Shown one piece after another: positions 8,090-16,355 of a stretch of DNA of 49,635 nucleotides (the first letter of the stretch is position 1; each line of letters begins with the position of its first letter). The notes beneath the pieces are model-generated. The model saw nothing but the letters and a program-made list of their open reading frames with translations, had not been told where the DNA came from and made no database searches. The translations under genes were made by a program, and so were the position numbers. Source of the stretch: Deltaproteobacteria bacterium RIFOXYA12_FULL_61_11 (GTDB lineage: Bacteria; Bdellovibrionota_F; JAHFAK01; YA12-FULL-61-11); the NCBI GenBank assembly GCA_001799195.1, contig MGSU01000091.1:1-49635 (forward strand). The letters are read 5' to 3'.

Positions 8090-8383
8090 AGTCGTCGCGC
8101 CCTTCACCACCAAATACTTCTGGATCTTGGAATAGGTCGCTTGCCCGATTCCCTTCACGTTGAGGATTTCCTCAGGATTTTCGAAAGGCTTGACCTTTCG
8201 GTAATCGACGATCTGCTGAGCTTTCTTAGGACCAATGTTGGGCAAGAGTACCAATTCTTCGGTATTCGCGGTGTTGATGTTGATCTGCCCGGTCAGCGAC
8301 ACGGCAGCAAGCGCGGTGTTGCACAGCAGGGCTGCCACAAGGGCCGCCAGAATCATTCTCGAGGTAGTACGGTGGTAATTCAT
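8081..8383 (-). CDS. ComEA-like secreted helix-hairpin-helix protein
   Basis: 100 residues from ATG 8383, preceded by AAGGAG and 6 nt; the track start is 15 codons too early. An N-terminal signal peptide or anchor (MILAALVAALLCNTALA) is followed by ININTANTEELVLLPNIGPKKAQQIVDYR and ILNVKGIGQATYSKIQKYL: two helix-hairpin-helix motifs as in ComEA, the exported double-stranded-DNA-binding protein of natural transformation. ComEC and pilus genes are not in the window, so a role in DNA uptake is inferred from the family only. It lies downstream of a 58-residue protein and may share its transcript. Confidence 0.85.
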   Translation of the reverse strand: MNYHRTTSRMILAALVAALLCNTALAAVSLTGQININTANTEELVLLPNIGPKKAQQIVDYRKVKPFENPEEILNVKGIGQATYSKIQKYLVVKGATTLR

Positions 8384-8399
8384 CTCGTGCTCCTTGTTA

Positions 8400-8576
8400 T
8401 TATTGATTTTTGTTGGCCTTGCGAACATGTAAGCGGCCGTTCACCGGCAACGCGTTCAGGGAAATGGTCAAGGACTCATCCTTGTTGACAAAGGCGATAC
8501 CCACCCTGACCCACAGACTCTTCTCGCCACCATCGCGTTCCACAATGGTGTAGACCTCGAAATAGTTACCATCCAT
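8400..8576 (-). CDS. Small conserved-type cytoplasmic protein
   Basis: 58 residues from ATG 8576, preceded by AGGAGG with 9-nt spacing; the track's longer start is unsupported. The sequence pattern (YTIVERDGGEKSLWVRVG, then AFVNKDESLTISLNALPVNG) reads as a compact all-beta fold and resembles small uncharacterised proteins I associate with myxobacteria and other deltaproteobacteria. It has no signal peptide and no Cys. It is 16 bp upstream of the HhH gene, so the two are probably co-transcribed. The function is unknown. Confidence 0.7.
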   Translation of the reverse strand: MDGNYFEVYTIVERDGGEKSLWVRVGIAFVNKDESLTISLNALPVNGRLHVRKANKNQ

Positions 8577-8714
8577 CGGCGGTTTCCTCCTGCCTGTCGT
8601 GATCAACCATCCTTGGCGGGTGGCCGACCTCATACTCAGCCTTAACGCAAAGCGAATGCCATAAAATTCAATAAGAATATCAATGAGGATTTCGGAAGAC
8701 TTCCCTGCAGGTCT

Positions 8715-8747
8715 CCGATTTCCGGAGACTTACTCTCCGGAAATCGG
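8715..8747. repeat. Perfect 14-bp palindrome with flanking direct repeats
   Basis: CCGATTTCCGGAGA (8715-8728) and TCTCCGGAAATCGG (8734-8747) are perfect arms around CTTAC. CGGTCAGT occurs at 8745-8752 and again at 8765-8772, the second time after another CCGATTTT. A small GGAAG-A-CTTCC palindrome lies at 8694-8704. The cluster sits between the 28-residue ORF and the 58-residue gene. There is no U-run, so it may be a dispersed palindromic element, RNA-processing site or operator rather than a terminator. Confidence 0.6.
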
Positions 8748-8904
8748 TCAGTGGCTCCGATTTTCGGTCAGTTCACCGCCAGGAGAACGTGCTTCACGCT
8801 CCCGAGGTCAATCCACGGAATACAGACAACGGCTCTCTTAGCGGCAGGTAATCGCCTGTCGTACTATTGATAACAATCAGTTGTGGAAATTGTGGTAGCC
8901 GAAC

Positions 8905-8991
8905 TCAGCCGCGCTCGTCGGTGAACGGACACTTTGCCAGGGCCTTACCTTTCTTCGTCGTGGTCAGCTTGCGAATCATTGGCTTGCTCAT
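8905..8991 (-). CDS. 28-residue ORF, candidate radical-SAM RiPP precursor
   Basis: This is too short for the ORF track. ATG 8991 lies 29 bp after the radical SAM stop and is preceded by GAGGAG with an 8-nt spacer. The peptide begins MSKPMIRKLTTTKKGKALAK and ends CPFTDERG, with one Cys, several Thr and Lys, and a Phe/Thr/Asp/Glu/Arg-rich tail. A short, basic, well-initiated ORF directly behind a SPASM maturase is the usual arrangement for a ribosomally made, post-translationally modified peptide: a leader that docks on the enzyme and a small core. I recognise no named family (not SCIFF-like or Cys-rich). It ends in UGA; selenocysteine read-through was considered and has no support. Confidence 0.5.
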   Translation of the reverse strand: MSKPMIRKLTTTKKGKALAKCPFTDERG

Positions 8992-9020
8992 GTCGAAGTC
9001 TCCTCACGGTTCATGCCGGA

Positions 9021-10400
9021 TCAATACCATGTCGTGGGAGAAAAGTAAAGACCTCGCGAAGGAATCTCCCCTGTGGACTGCTCTCGTCTGAGTTGCCAAC
9101 AAAACAACGACAGTTCTGCTAATTCTCTGAAATACTGACAGGTATCAGAGTCCTTACCCCCCCGTACGCCGCAACGTACCCGATTGACGAAACGGCAGCC
9201 ACCCCAACACAATGACTTGATCCAACAATTCTTACAGACTGCCGAACGCGCGTTACTCACAAGCGTTGTCCGTCCCTCATGCGTGGGTTGCCATCCGCTC
9301 CGCACCGAGCCTAGGTTCAGTTCGACCTGCTCAGTGAATCGATGGCATGGAAACAGGTCCCCTTCGCTTCCTATCGCTAGGTATCCTCTCCCTGCCGAAC
9401 AAAAATCAGGTAGTGTTTCTGCCGTATCCAGTCGCTCGATAAAAGTCCCCAAATTGCCGATATTCCAGGGCTCGATTCCTCCGAACGCTGATGGCCCCTG
9501 TACGAGCATGCTCCTAAGCTGCCGGACGAGTTCGCTCAGTACTGCCGAATATCTGGCTCCAGGACACGCGGGACTGAAGGTCGCTCTTCGAACTCCACAC
9601 CCATACAACCAGGTGAGAGACGCCCCCAGGTCGAAATGATCCTCCACCAAGGTACTGCGCACCAAGACCCGTTCGGGTCCAAGCGCGGAGAGCAGCAGCG
9701 CCAATCCTCTCGTGGTTTCCTCGCTGCTCCCGCGCCCTTGGGCAGGCCAGCGTCGATGCCGATCGTGAATCTCGGGCAGACAATCGAGACTAACGGTGAC
9801 TCTGAGGTCGAGTGCCGCCAGCCTCGCGGCGATCTCGACATCGACCAGCGTGGCATTGGTGGTCAAGGCCCAGTGCACCTCCTGATCGGCCATCCCCTCT
9901 ATCAGACGTTCCATACCTGCAAGGTTGAGGAGTGGTTCTCCGCCGAACAGAGAGATCGTGGCTCCCGGCTGTAATATCGGACGCCCCTTCGGGTCCCGTC
10001 CGCGCAACCACTGCACCACAGAATCCACCGTGTCCAACGGCATCAATCCACGCGCTCTGCCATAACTTCCTTGCTGTGCATAGCAGTATGAACAGCGCAA
10101 GTTACAATCCCGAGCCAGAATTACCGCTACCGCAGACAAACCGGCTTCTCGACTCGGCCGCGGAGCATTGCCTGAGAGGAGTTGATCAAGCAAGGCTCCC
10201 TGCGAATCGTTGCCGACCGTGTTCATGTCCAACCGGGAGGTGCCACGCCCGAGTTCTTTACAATCCCGAGCAGTAGATTCATCGAGTTCATAGAGTTCCA
10301 GCGTCCTTGTGGCGAACAAGAAACTGCGCCCCCTGACGGAAAAGAGGTGGAACAGTTGTCCTCTCCACGTGGAGGTGCCCGTCTTTCCCTCGGTTCTCAC
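9021..10400 (-). CDS. Radical SAM/SPASM peptide-modifying enzyme
   Basis: 459 residues from GTG 10400, which has AAGGAAGAGC upstream; the track start (GTG 10442) overlaps the previous gene and has no ribosome site. Residues about 10-60 form a small N-terminal domain of the type seen in peptide maturases (QLFHLFSVRGRSFLF...LYELD). The radical SAM core has CNLRCSYC (CxxxCxxC, binds the SAM-cleaving 4Fe-4S cluster), then SLFGGEPLL and VSLDCLPEIHDRHR. The C-terminal SPASM domain has FCSAGRGY, FPCHRF and the exact CxxCx5Cx3C pattern in CKNCWIKSLCWGGC, plus two more Cys, giving auxiliary clusters. Such enzymes install thioether, C-C or related cross-links on short peptides, or form a formylglycine in sulfatases. 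No sulfatase is nearby, but a 28-residue ORF follows. Cytoplasmic and oxygen-sensitive by family. Confidence 0.9.
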   Translation of the reverse strand: MRTEGKTGTSTWRGQLFHLFSVRGRSFLFATRTLELYELDESTARDCKELGRGTSRLDMNTVGNDSQGALLDQLLSGNAPRPSREAGLSAVAVILARDCNLRCSYCYAQQGSYGRARGLMPLDTVDSVVQWLRGRDPKGRPILQPGATISLFGGEPLLNLAGMERLIEGMADQEVHWALTTNATLVDVEIAARLAALDLRVTVSLDCLPEIHDRHRRWPAQGRGSSEETTRGLALLLSALGPERVLVRSTLVEDHFDLGASLTWLYGCGVRRATFSPACPGARYSAVLSELVRQLRSMLVQGPSAFGGIEPWNIGNLGTFIERLDTAETLPDFCSAGRGYLAIGSEGDLFPCHRFTEQVELNLGSVRSGWQPTHEGRTTLVSNARSAVCKNCWIKSLCWGGCRFVNRVRCGVRGGKDSDTCQYFRELAELSLFCWQLRREQSTGEIPSRGLYFSPTTWY

Positions 10401-10422
10401 GCTCTTCCTTGCCGAGCACAAC

Positions 10423-11580
10423 TCATCGCGAGGTTTCGCCACGCATGGCGGGGTCTTCGGGAATGCCCATCGAGAGTGGAAGCACTTCGTTGATCAATCC
10501 TTCCCCTTCAGGCGAAGGCAACGCGGTAAGGAGTTGTTCGAAATCTTTCACTCGTCGGTGAAGATTTTCCAGGTCAACAGCGGCAACAGGGTCTCGTGCG
10601 AAAAAACGGCCGATCTCGGTCCAATCGTCCTTGACCCCTTCGGCGATTGCCTGCCGGCGGTAACGATCCAACTCTTCTCGCCAGAACTGTACCTCCTGCT
10701 GCAGTCGCACCGCTTGGGACCGGTCAGTGAGAAGTCCTTGTGCAGCATTCGCCCGTAAGATCAGCTTGCCGAAATACCTACCGCGGGTGCCCGCCTCGAG
10801 GACGAACATCCCATCGTGCAGCAAGGGCACATCGAGTTTCCTCTCCCCCGTGGCATTGACGATCAGAATGGGGATCCCGGCGAGATTCGCAGGCCGTTCC
10901 AGATGGTCGAGTTCATCGGCCGAGAGACCGGAGAGCAGGATGACCACATCGCACGGCCCTCCGAGGGGGAGAGCATTGAGTGCTTCTTGAGGCGATGAAA
11001 CCAGGTACTGCTCCGGGAGCAGGGTTCCCGGAGAGAGCAAACCTGTCAGGGCTACAGAAAAGGGTCCGAGCTTGACTCGACGCACTGCAACCCAGGGTGA
11101 GGGACCGGGATGCTTGCGCAGGAGGTTGGCGCAGACGAGCGGCAAAGCCGAAGCCTCGAGCAGAGGCATGTAGTTGATGAGATCGAAAGGCCCGGGAAGC
11201 AAGGCGTCGAGAGCAAGGGGACGGAGTTGGTTCAACACTCGCTCGGCTTGGGTTAGATAGACCTTCTCTTCTCCAACGGGAATGAGTCGGGTCTTGAGTA
11301 AAGTATTGCCGGTTTCGACAAGGAGCGTGGGTCGTACGGCGCGTTCGCGTTTGATCACCGTCGCTCGCCTCGTCAAACCTCCGAGGTGGTCAGTCATGCA
11401 ACCGCAAGCCTCGAGTTCCCCCCAGAGGTTGGTCCCGTATAAGAGCACCGGAGCTTCGCTCGCTGCCTCGAGCACACTCGACCAGAAAAGCAGGGCCGGC
11501 AACAGCAGCTGGAGCCAGCTACCCCAGCGGTGCCTCCCACCAAGTTGTTGCCCTCTTCGATCAGCGGCCGAATCGCTCAA
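10423..11580 (-). CDS. Exported metallophosphoesterase/5'-nucleotidase-like protein with altered metal motifs
   Basis: 385 residues if started at TTG 11580 (GAGGTG four bases upstream); ATG 11607 is the alternative and overlaps ftsK further. A signal peptide (WLQLLLPALLFWSSVLEA) leads into LLYGTNLWGELEACGCMTDHLGGLTRRA. That order matches a UshA-like group with GxxxGELEPCGC in place of the usual DxH. VETGNTLL replaces the usual GD metal motif, and several other ligands are unclear, so phosphatase activity is doubtful. The CGC pair is unusual for an exported protein and may bind a metal or form a disulfide. It overlaps ftsK by 20 bp and precedes the radical SAM gene by 22 bp, so it belongs to that transcript. 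Confidence 0.7.
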   Translation of the reverse strand: MSDSAADRRGQQLGGRHRWGSWLQLLLPALLFWSSVLEAASEAPVLLYGTNLWGELEACGCMTDHLGGLTRRATVIKRERAVRPTLLVETGNTLLKTRLIPVGEEKVYLTQAERVLNQLRPLALDALLPGPFDLINYMPLLEASALPLVCANLLRKHPGPSPWVAVRRVKLGPFSVALTGLLSPGTLLPEQYLVSSPQEALNALPLGGPCDVVILLSGLSADELDHLERPANLAGIPILIVNATGERKLDVPLLHDGMFVLEAGTRGRYFGKLILRANAAQGLLTDRSQAVRLQQEVQFWREELDRYRRQAIAEGVKDDWTEIGRFFARDPVAAVDLENLHRRVKDFEQLLTALPSPEGEGLINEVLPLSMGIPEDPAMRGETSR

Positions 11581-13762
11581 GGTGCACCTCACGTTGCTTA
11601 ACCCCATCCTGAGGCCCGATTAATCCTTCTTCTTCCATACGTTCGACAATCCGCGCTGCCCGATTGTACCCGATGCGCAACCGTCGCTGTAAATACGAAG
11701 CAGACGCTTTCTTCGTTTCACGGACAACAGAACAAGCTTTTTCGTAGACTTCGTCCTCATCAGCTTCCTCCTGGACACCCTCCCCCTCACCGGTTACCAA
11801 AACGTCTTCGACTTCCGTAAGGAGCGAAAACTCGGGCCGCCCCTGCCCTCCAAGAAATCCTGTGACGGCTTCAATCTCTTGCTCGGCAATGTAAGCGCCA
11901 TGAATTCGCTGTAATTTTTGAAAACTAGGGGACAAATACAGCATGTCCCCTCGTCCGAGCAACGTCTCGGCACCCTGGGTATCGAGAATTACCCGTGAAT
12001 CGAGCTTCGAAGAGACCGAGAAGGAGATGCGCGCCTTGAAATTTGCCTTGATCAAACCGGTGAGGATGTCTGCCCGCGGAGTCTGCGTGGCCAGGATCAT
12101 GTGAATCCCCGCTGCACGAGCCATCTGGGCCAACCGAGCAATCTGATCCTCGACATCCTTGGAGGCGACAAGCATCAGATCGGCGAGTTCATCGATCACC
12201 AGTACGATGTAGGGTAACGGTTCTTCTCCCTCGCGAAGGTCCTCGGTACCTCCTGCACCACCGAAGCGCCTGTTATAGCTGGAAATGTCTCGAACGCGAT
12301 GTTCCGAAAGCAAGGTATATCGACGCATCATCTCCTTGACACACCATTTGAGCGTCGCCGCGGCTTTGCGCGGATCGGTCACCACGGGCAAGAGCAGATG
12401 GGGAATAGTCTCATAGGTCTTGAGTTCCAGCATCTTCGGGTCGATCATGATGAATTTCACTTGATGCGGCAAGCTTTTGTAGAGAATGCTGGCGATGATC
12501 GCATTGATGGTGACCGACTTCCCGGTCCCGGTCGCTCCCGCCATCAGCAGATGCGGCATCTTGACGAGATCTGCCAAGAAAACCTGCCCGTCGATAGTCT
12601 TGCCCAGCGCCAAGGTAAGGGGAGAAGTAGCGGCACGAAACGCAGGGGTCTCGAGGAGTTCACGCAGGTACACGGTTTCTCGAGCGCGGTTCGGGAGTTC
12701 GATCCCCACTGTTCCTTTACCGGGGAGAGGGGAGATGCGCACGCTCTCGGTCTTGAGATCCATGGCAAGATCATCTCCGAGTGCCATGATCTGCTTGAGC
12801 TTGATTTCCGGAGCGAGTTGATACTCGTAGAGGGTGATCACCGGCCCAGGTTGAATATTGACAACCCTCCCGAGGACTCCGAAGTCACCGAGGGTTCGCT
12901 GTAGGATCTCGGCGTTACTTCGTAACGTACTTTCATCGACCTCGGTCCCACCCTGGGGCGGGTTAGCCAGGAGGTCCAGTGGCGGCAAGGTGACGGGTAC
13001 AGTACCCGAGGGAGGATCGAGTGGAGTTCGCTGTTCCTCCTCGGGCTGATCGTCGCATTCCTCATCTTCTTCGGCTTGATCCCGGGCTGGAGGATGGGGT
13101 CGGGTCGGAACGACCGGAGTCAGTAGTATGTGGTCGGGTCTGGTCTCGGGTTGCTCCCATCCTCGAGCGAACCACGTTGCAAGGGCACGACCGAGGGCCA
13201 AGAACGCTCCGATCGACCTTCCTAGAACCGCTGCGACCACTCGCCCGAGACGCAAGACCAAACGGGCCAGGGTCACGAGACTGACCTCCAGAATTGCGAC
13301 CATCAAAGCCAGAACCCCGCCGAGGAGTAGCACCGTGGCACCGACAGTCCCGAGATTCTCTCGGAGCACCTCAGCCGATCCCTGCCCGATCCTGCCTCCT
13401 GCCGAGAGGACTAACCCCCCGAGCTGCACTTCCTCGACATGGAGTTGGAGGAACGCGGCCAGGAACACGACCACTCCGAGCAAAGCACACGGTTTGAGCA
13501 GGACGGTCCAAGGTTCGTCGTGCAAGGCAATTTGAAGAGCTCCGGCCAGTACCGCGGTCAAAAAAAGATAGGCGCTGAAACCGAGCAGCTCGAAGAGGAA
13601 ATGCGAGACCTGCACTCCGGCAGGGCCACACCAATTGTGTTGACCATGCTCGAGGAAAATGTCCCGAGGAGTATGGGTGAAGAGAGCAACCGCGAGGAAC
13701 AAACCGAGGGAAAGCAGAAGGATGAAAACAACCTCTACCCCTCGTCCGCGTCGCTCACCCAC
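11561..13762 (-). CDS. ftsK: DNA translocase FtsK/SpoIIIE
   Basis: 733 residues from GTG 13762 (AGAGGAGG nine bases upstream); the track's TTG 13792 has no such site. Four or five N-terminal membrane spans (residues 10-190) anchor it at the septum. A Pro/Glu-rich acidic linker follows. The RecA-like motor has Walker A GATGTGKSVTINAI (about 408-421) and Walker B YIVLVIDELADLM (about 518-530). The C-terminal gamma winged helix (ASYLQRRLRIGYNRAARIVERME) reads KOPS/SRS-type polar sequences. It moves chromosomal DNA to the dif site and activates XerCD during division. It is shorter than E. coli FtsK because of the short linker. Confidence 0.95.
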   Translation of the reverse strand: MGERRGRGVEVVFILLLSLGLFLAVALFTHTPRDIFLEHGQHNWCGPAGVQVSHFLFELLGFSAYLFLTAVLAGALQIALHDEPWTVLLKPCALLGVVVFLAAFLQLHVEEVQLGGLVLSAGGRIGQGSAEVLRENLGTVGATVLLLGGVLALMVAILEVSLVTLARLVLRLGRVVAAVLGRSIGAFLALGRALATWFARGWEQPETRPDHILLTPVVPTRPHPPARDQAEEDEECDDQPEEEQRTPLDPPSGTVPVTLPPLDLLANPPQGGTEVDESTLRSNAEILQRTLGDFGVLGRVVNIQPGPVITLYEYQLAPEIKLKQIMALGDDLAMDLKTESVRISPLPGKGTVGIELPNRARETVYLRELLETPAFRAATSPLTLALGKTIDGQVFLADLVKMPHLLMAGATGTGKSVTINAIIASILYKSLPHQVKFIMIDPKMLELKTYETIPHLLLPVVTDPRKAAATLKWCVKEMMRRYTLLSEHRVRDISSYNRRFGGAGGTEDLREGEEPLPYIVLVIDELADLMLVASKDVEDQIARLAQMARAAGIHMILATQTPRADILTGLIKANFKARISFSVSSKLDSRVILDTQGAETLLGRGDMLYLSPSFQKLQRIHGAYIAEQEIEAVTGFLGGQGRPEFSLLTEVEDVLVTGEGEGVQEEADEDEVYEKACSVVRETKKASASYLQRRLRIGYNRAARIVERMEEEGLIGPQDGVKQREVHLERFGR

Positions 13763-13792
13763 CGCCTTGTGCCTCCTCTGTCCAAGCCTCAA

Positions 13793-14254
13793 ATAATTCA
13801 GCTCGGGTCCTGCCGCTCGGAGGCGTTCATCATACCTCAGGCATTCTGGGAGGGGAAGCAGGGGAAGAGGTCAAGGCTCGAGGCCGAAACGAGATGCTCA
13901 GAGTATCTATAGGAGAAGCAAGGACCGGGATAGTACGTGGTCGGTCAGTCGGATACCAGGAGTAAGACGCTGCAAAGAACGAACACGATCTGGAAGGTGA
14001 AGAACAGGGTCACCTGCGAAATTTCGCGAAGCTGCTTTTCCATATCGTTTCTCCTCACGTGTTCCTGATTGTAGGCTTCGCAAGGCCCGTGCCGAAATTT
14101 ACTGTGTTGAAATTAAATCGTAAACGATTTGCGCAACGCATTATCCGGGAACCTTCCGGCTTTCTCTGGCCAGAACGGCACCACACCGTCATTGCCCGAC
14201 CACACCCTCGATGGTACGGTGGTACGAAGGTCCTGCACTGGTGTGCCAGAACAG
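13793..14254. other. Divergent region between ftsK and the TMTC-like gene
   Basis: Apart from the 32-residue ORF at 13945-14043, this 462-bp region shows no gene. The divergent promoters for the minus-strand peptide/ftsK and the plus-strand TMTC-like gene must lie around 14050-14130 (AT-rich at 14095-14130), but I cannot pick a convincing -35/-10 pair. No operator palindrome stands out. Confidence 0.4.
13945..14043 (-). CDS. 32-residue single-span membrane peptide
   Basis: This is below the track's size limit. ATG 14043 follows GGAG with a 7-nt spacer (AAACGAT). The peptide is MEKQLREISQVT, then an uninterrupted hydrophobic helix (LFFTFQIVFVLCSVLLLV), and ends SD. The charged N-terminus and one full-length span are what a real small membrane protein looks like. 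It lies 182 bp upstream of ftsK on the same strand and could be a leader or an independent protein of the envelope or divisome. No homolog is recognised. Confidence 0.5.
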   Translation of the reverse strand: MEKQLREISQVTLFFTFQIVFVLCSVLLLVSD

Positions 14255-16228
14255 ATGCCCAGCCCTCCCCTTGTTACTCGGCCGTGCGCTTTCGTCCTCC
14301 TAGCGCTTGTTGGTATCCTCTTGTTCGCACCGACCCTCGGCCACGATTTCGTCTTCGATGACACGCTGATTATCAAAGACAATCCTCTGCTGGAACACGT
14401 AGATGAACCCTGGCTCTTCTTCCTCTCAGATTATTGGGGCAATCACTATCGGAGCGGTGATTACCGTCCGTTGACCATGCTCAGCTATGCACTCAATGCT
14501 CACTTGTTCGGAATCGATCCATTCTCCTTCCACCTCGTCAACCATATCCTGCACATACTCAACACCTTACTCTGGCTGTTCCTACTCCTCAAGCACGGAC
14601 ACAACCGCCGTCTCGCCTGGGCCGCAGCCCTTCTCTTCCTGGTTCACCCGGTGCACACGGAAGCCGTCGTCGGCATTGTCGGCCGGGCCGAGTTATTGGC
14701 GACAACCTTCTCGCTCTTGGCCTGCTGGTTCGCTTTGACCCCAGGCATCTCGACCCTGTTCTTCGCTGCCTGTCTCTATGGGTTTGCCATGCTCTCAAAA
14801 GAGAACGCCGCGATGCTGCCGGTCTATCTCGCCTTGTGGTCTTGGTATCGATATGGCCGGATGGAAAGAAGAGTGCTTGCGCTGCTTCCCTCCCTACTGC
14901 TCGTAGCTTTGTTGAAATATCAGACCCTCGGCACGCTCGGTCCCACAGGAGCGGCGGTTTTCTACCAGGGAACCGACCTCGTTACGCGATTTTGGGCAAT
15001 GTTGGAAGTCTTTCTCGTCTATACCCGATTGCTCCTCCTCCCTGTCCGTCTCTGTGCTGATTACAGCGGAATGCGTTCTACCGTAGATCCGCTCGCTCCG
15101 GTCAATCTCCTCGGTATTACCCTGCTGCTCGGTCTGATCTCCGCGATGGGGTGGACCCTGCTCCGTCGGCATCGAGCTTCTTTCGCCGTGAGTTGTGTGT
15201 TCGCCTCATTCTTGCCGATTGCCAATCTCGTACCCATGGGCACGAATCTCGGGGAGCGCTTACTGTATCAACCCTCCCTCTTCGCCTTGCTACTCGCCGC
15301 CGGCCTGTTCGGTCGCTCTCTCATGCAACATACAACCCTCTTCGCAATCGTGCTTTTATTTAGTGGGCTCACTCTCCACGCCGGCCGAGCTTGGAAGGAT
15401 TCCTACACCCTGTTCTCGCAGACGGTCTCAGTCCTTCCTCGCTCGGCAAAGGCGCAAGCCAACCTAGCCATCGCCATGTTCGAACGGAATGATCTCGACA
15501 CTGCTGCGCAGCACCTCGATACCGCGCTCGCTCTCGCACCTCTCGAACCAACCCAGGCCGCATTCCTCGCGGCCTTCCACCTCTCTCGCGACAACGCACC
15601 CCGAGCCGAAGCCTTGCTACGGAACGCCCTCGAACTCCAAGAACACCCCTTGCTCCGGTACGATCTCGGCGTAGTGCTCTTGGCGCAGAGCAGACCCGAA
15701 GAAGCCTCTCTGCAATTCCACCAAGCACAGGTTTTCCTCCAACGTCAGAGGGTCGTTGATCGTCGCCTCCTCGCCCGCTGTTATCACCAGTCTTCACGCG
15801 CAGCGCTGGCCAAAGGATTTCACGAGGACGCCGAAGCTGAGCTGCGAAGAGCAGTTGCTCTGGCACCCGAACTCACCTCTGCTCGTCAGGATCTCGGAGC
15901 GGTTTTATACCTACGAGGTTCCTTCGTCGAAGCCAAGCAACACTTCCTCGCCGCCCTGGAGGACACGACCGCGGATCAGGTCGCCCTGCTGCGCAATCTG
16001 GGGCTCTGCGACGTAGCTCTCCATAACTATGAAGAGGCGTGGACCTCATTCTCCCGTCTGCTCGAGCTGTCCCCCGAGGACGAACTCGGATTGGCCCAGA
16101 GCATTGAACTCGGGTTTCGCACCGGCCGTGTTGGTACCCTCGGTCCTCTCCTCGAACGTCTCCGTCACCGCCCCACGAATGATCCCCTGCGACAACATCT
16201 CAAACACCTCCTGCAGAACGGGCAATAA
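14255..16228 (+). CDS. TMTC-like membrane protein with C-terminal TPR repeats (putative protein O-glycosyltransferase)
   Basis: 657 residues if started at ATG 14255; the track start adds 42 residues with no homology flavour, though the ribosome site at 14255 is weak. The N-terminal 400 residues hold about ten membrane spans of the GT-C glycosyltransferase type. FDDTLIIKDNPLL contains the acidic pair expected in the first periplasmic loop. DYRPLTMLSYALNAHLFG, HPVHTEAVVGIVGRAEL and MLSKENA are hallmark stretches of TMTC/DUF1736-type O-mannosyltransferases. The last 240 residues are TPRs (AKAQANLAIAMFERNDLDTAAQHL and so on) that likely present the acceptor protein. It may glycosylate exported proteins from a lipid-linked sugar; the sugar is unknown. 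Confidence 0.8.
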   Translation: MPSPPLVTRPCAFVLLALVGILLFAPTLGHDFVFDDTLIIKDNPLLEHVDEPWLFFLSDYWGNHYRSGDYRPLTMLSYALNAHLFGIDPFSFHLVNHILHILNTLLWLFLLLKHGHNRRLAWAAALLFLVHPVHTEAVVGIVGRAELLATTFSLLACWFALTPGISTLFFAACLYGFAMLSKENAAMLPVYLALWSWYRYGRMERRVLALLPSLLLVALLKYQTLGTLGPTGAAVFYQGTDLVTRFWAMLEVFLVYTRLLLLPVRLCADYSGMRSTVDPLAPVNLLGITLLLGLISAMGWTLLRRHRASFAVSCVFASFLPIANLVPMGTNLGERLLYQPSLFALLLAAGLFGRSLMQHTTLFAIVLLFSGLTLHAGRAWKDSYTLFSQTVSVLPRSAKAQANLAIAMFERNDLDTAAQHLDTALALAPLEPTQAAFLAAFHLSRDNAPRAEALLRNALELQEHPLLRYDLGVVLLAQSRPEEASLQFHQAQVFLQRQRVVDRRLLARCYHQSSRAALAKGFHEDAEAELRRAVALAPELTSARQDLGAVLYLRGSFVEAKQHFLAALEDTTADQVALLRNLGLCDVALHNYEEAWTSFSRLLELSPEDELGLAQSIELGFRTGRVGTLGPLLERLRHRPTNDPLRQHLKHLLQNGQ

Positions 16229-16355
16229 TGCGGTACTTCATCCTTCTGGCTTCTGCTTCCTTCGACCCCAGTCGGAAGAGAACCGTATTGTCGGCTTGCC
16301 TTGGGCTCATCTCTCGTCTAGGGTCGTGGTTGAATCGTCTTCCGGGGAGTCACCG

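Noticed and set aside
8794-8907. Selenocysteine read-through of the 28-residue ORF's UGA
   Set aside because: The frame stays open for about 36 more codons, but no SECIS-like hairpin at the right distance and no conserved pattern were evident; chance is more likely.
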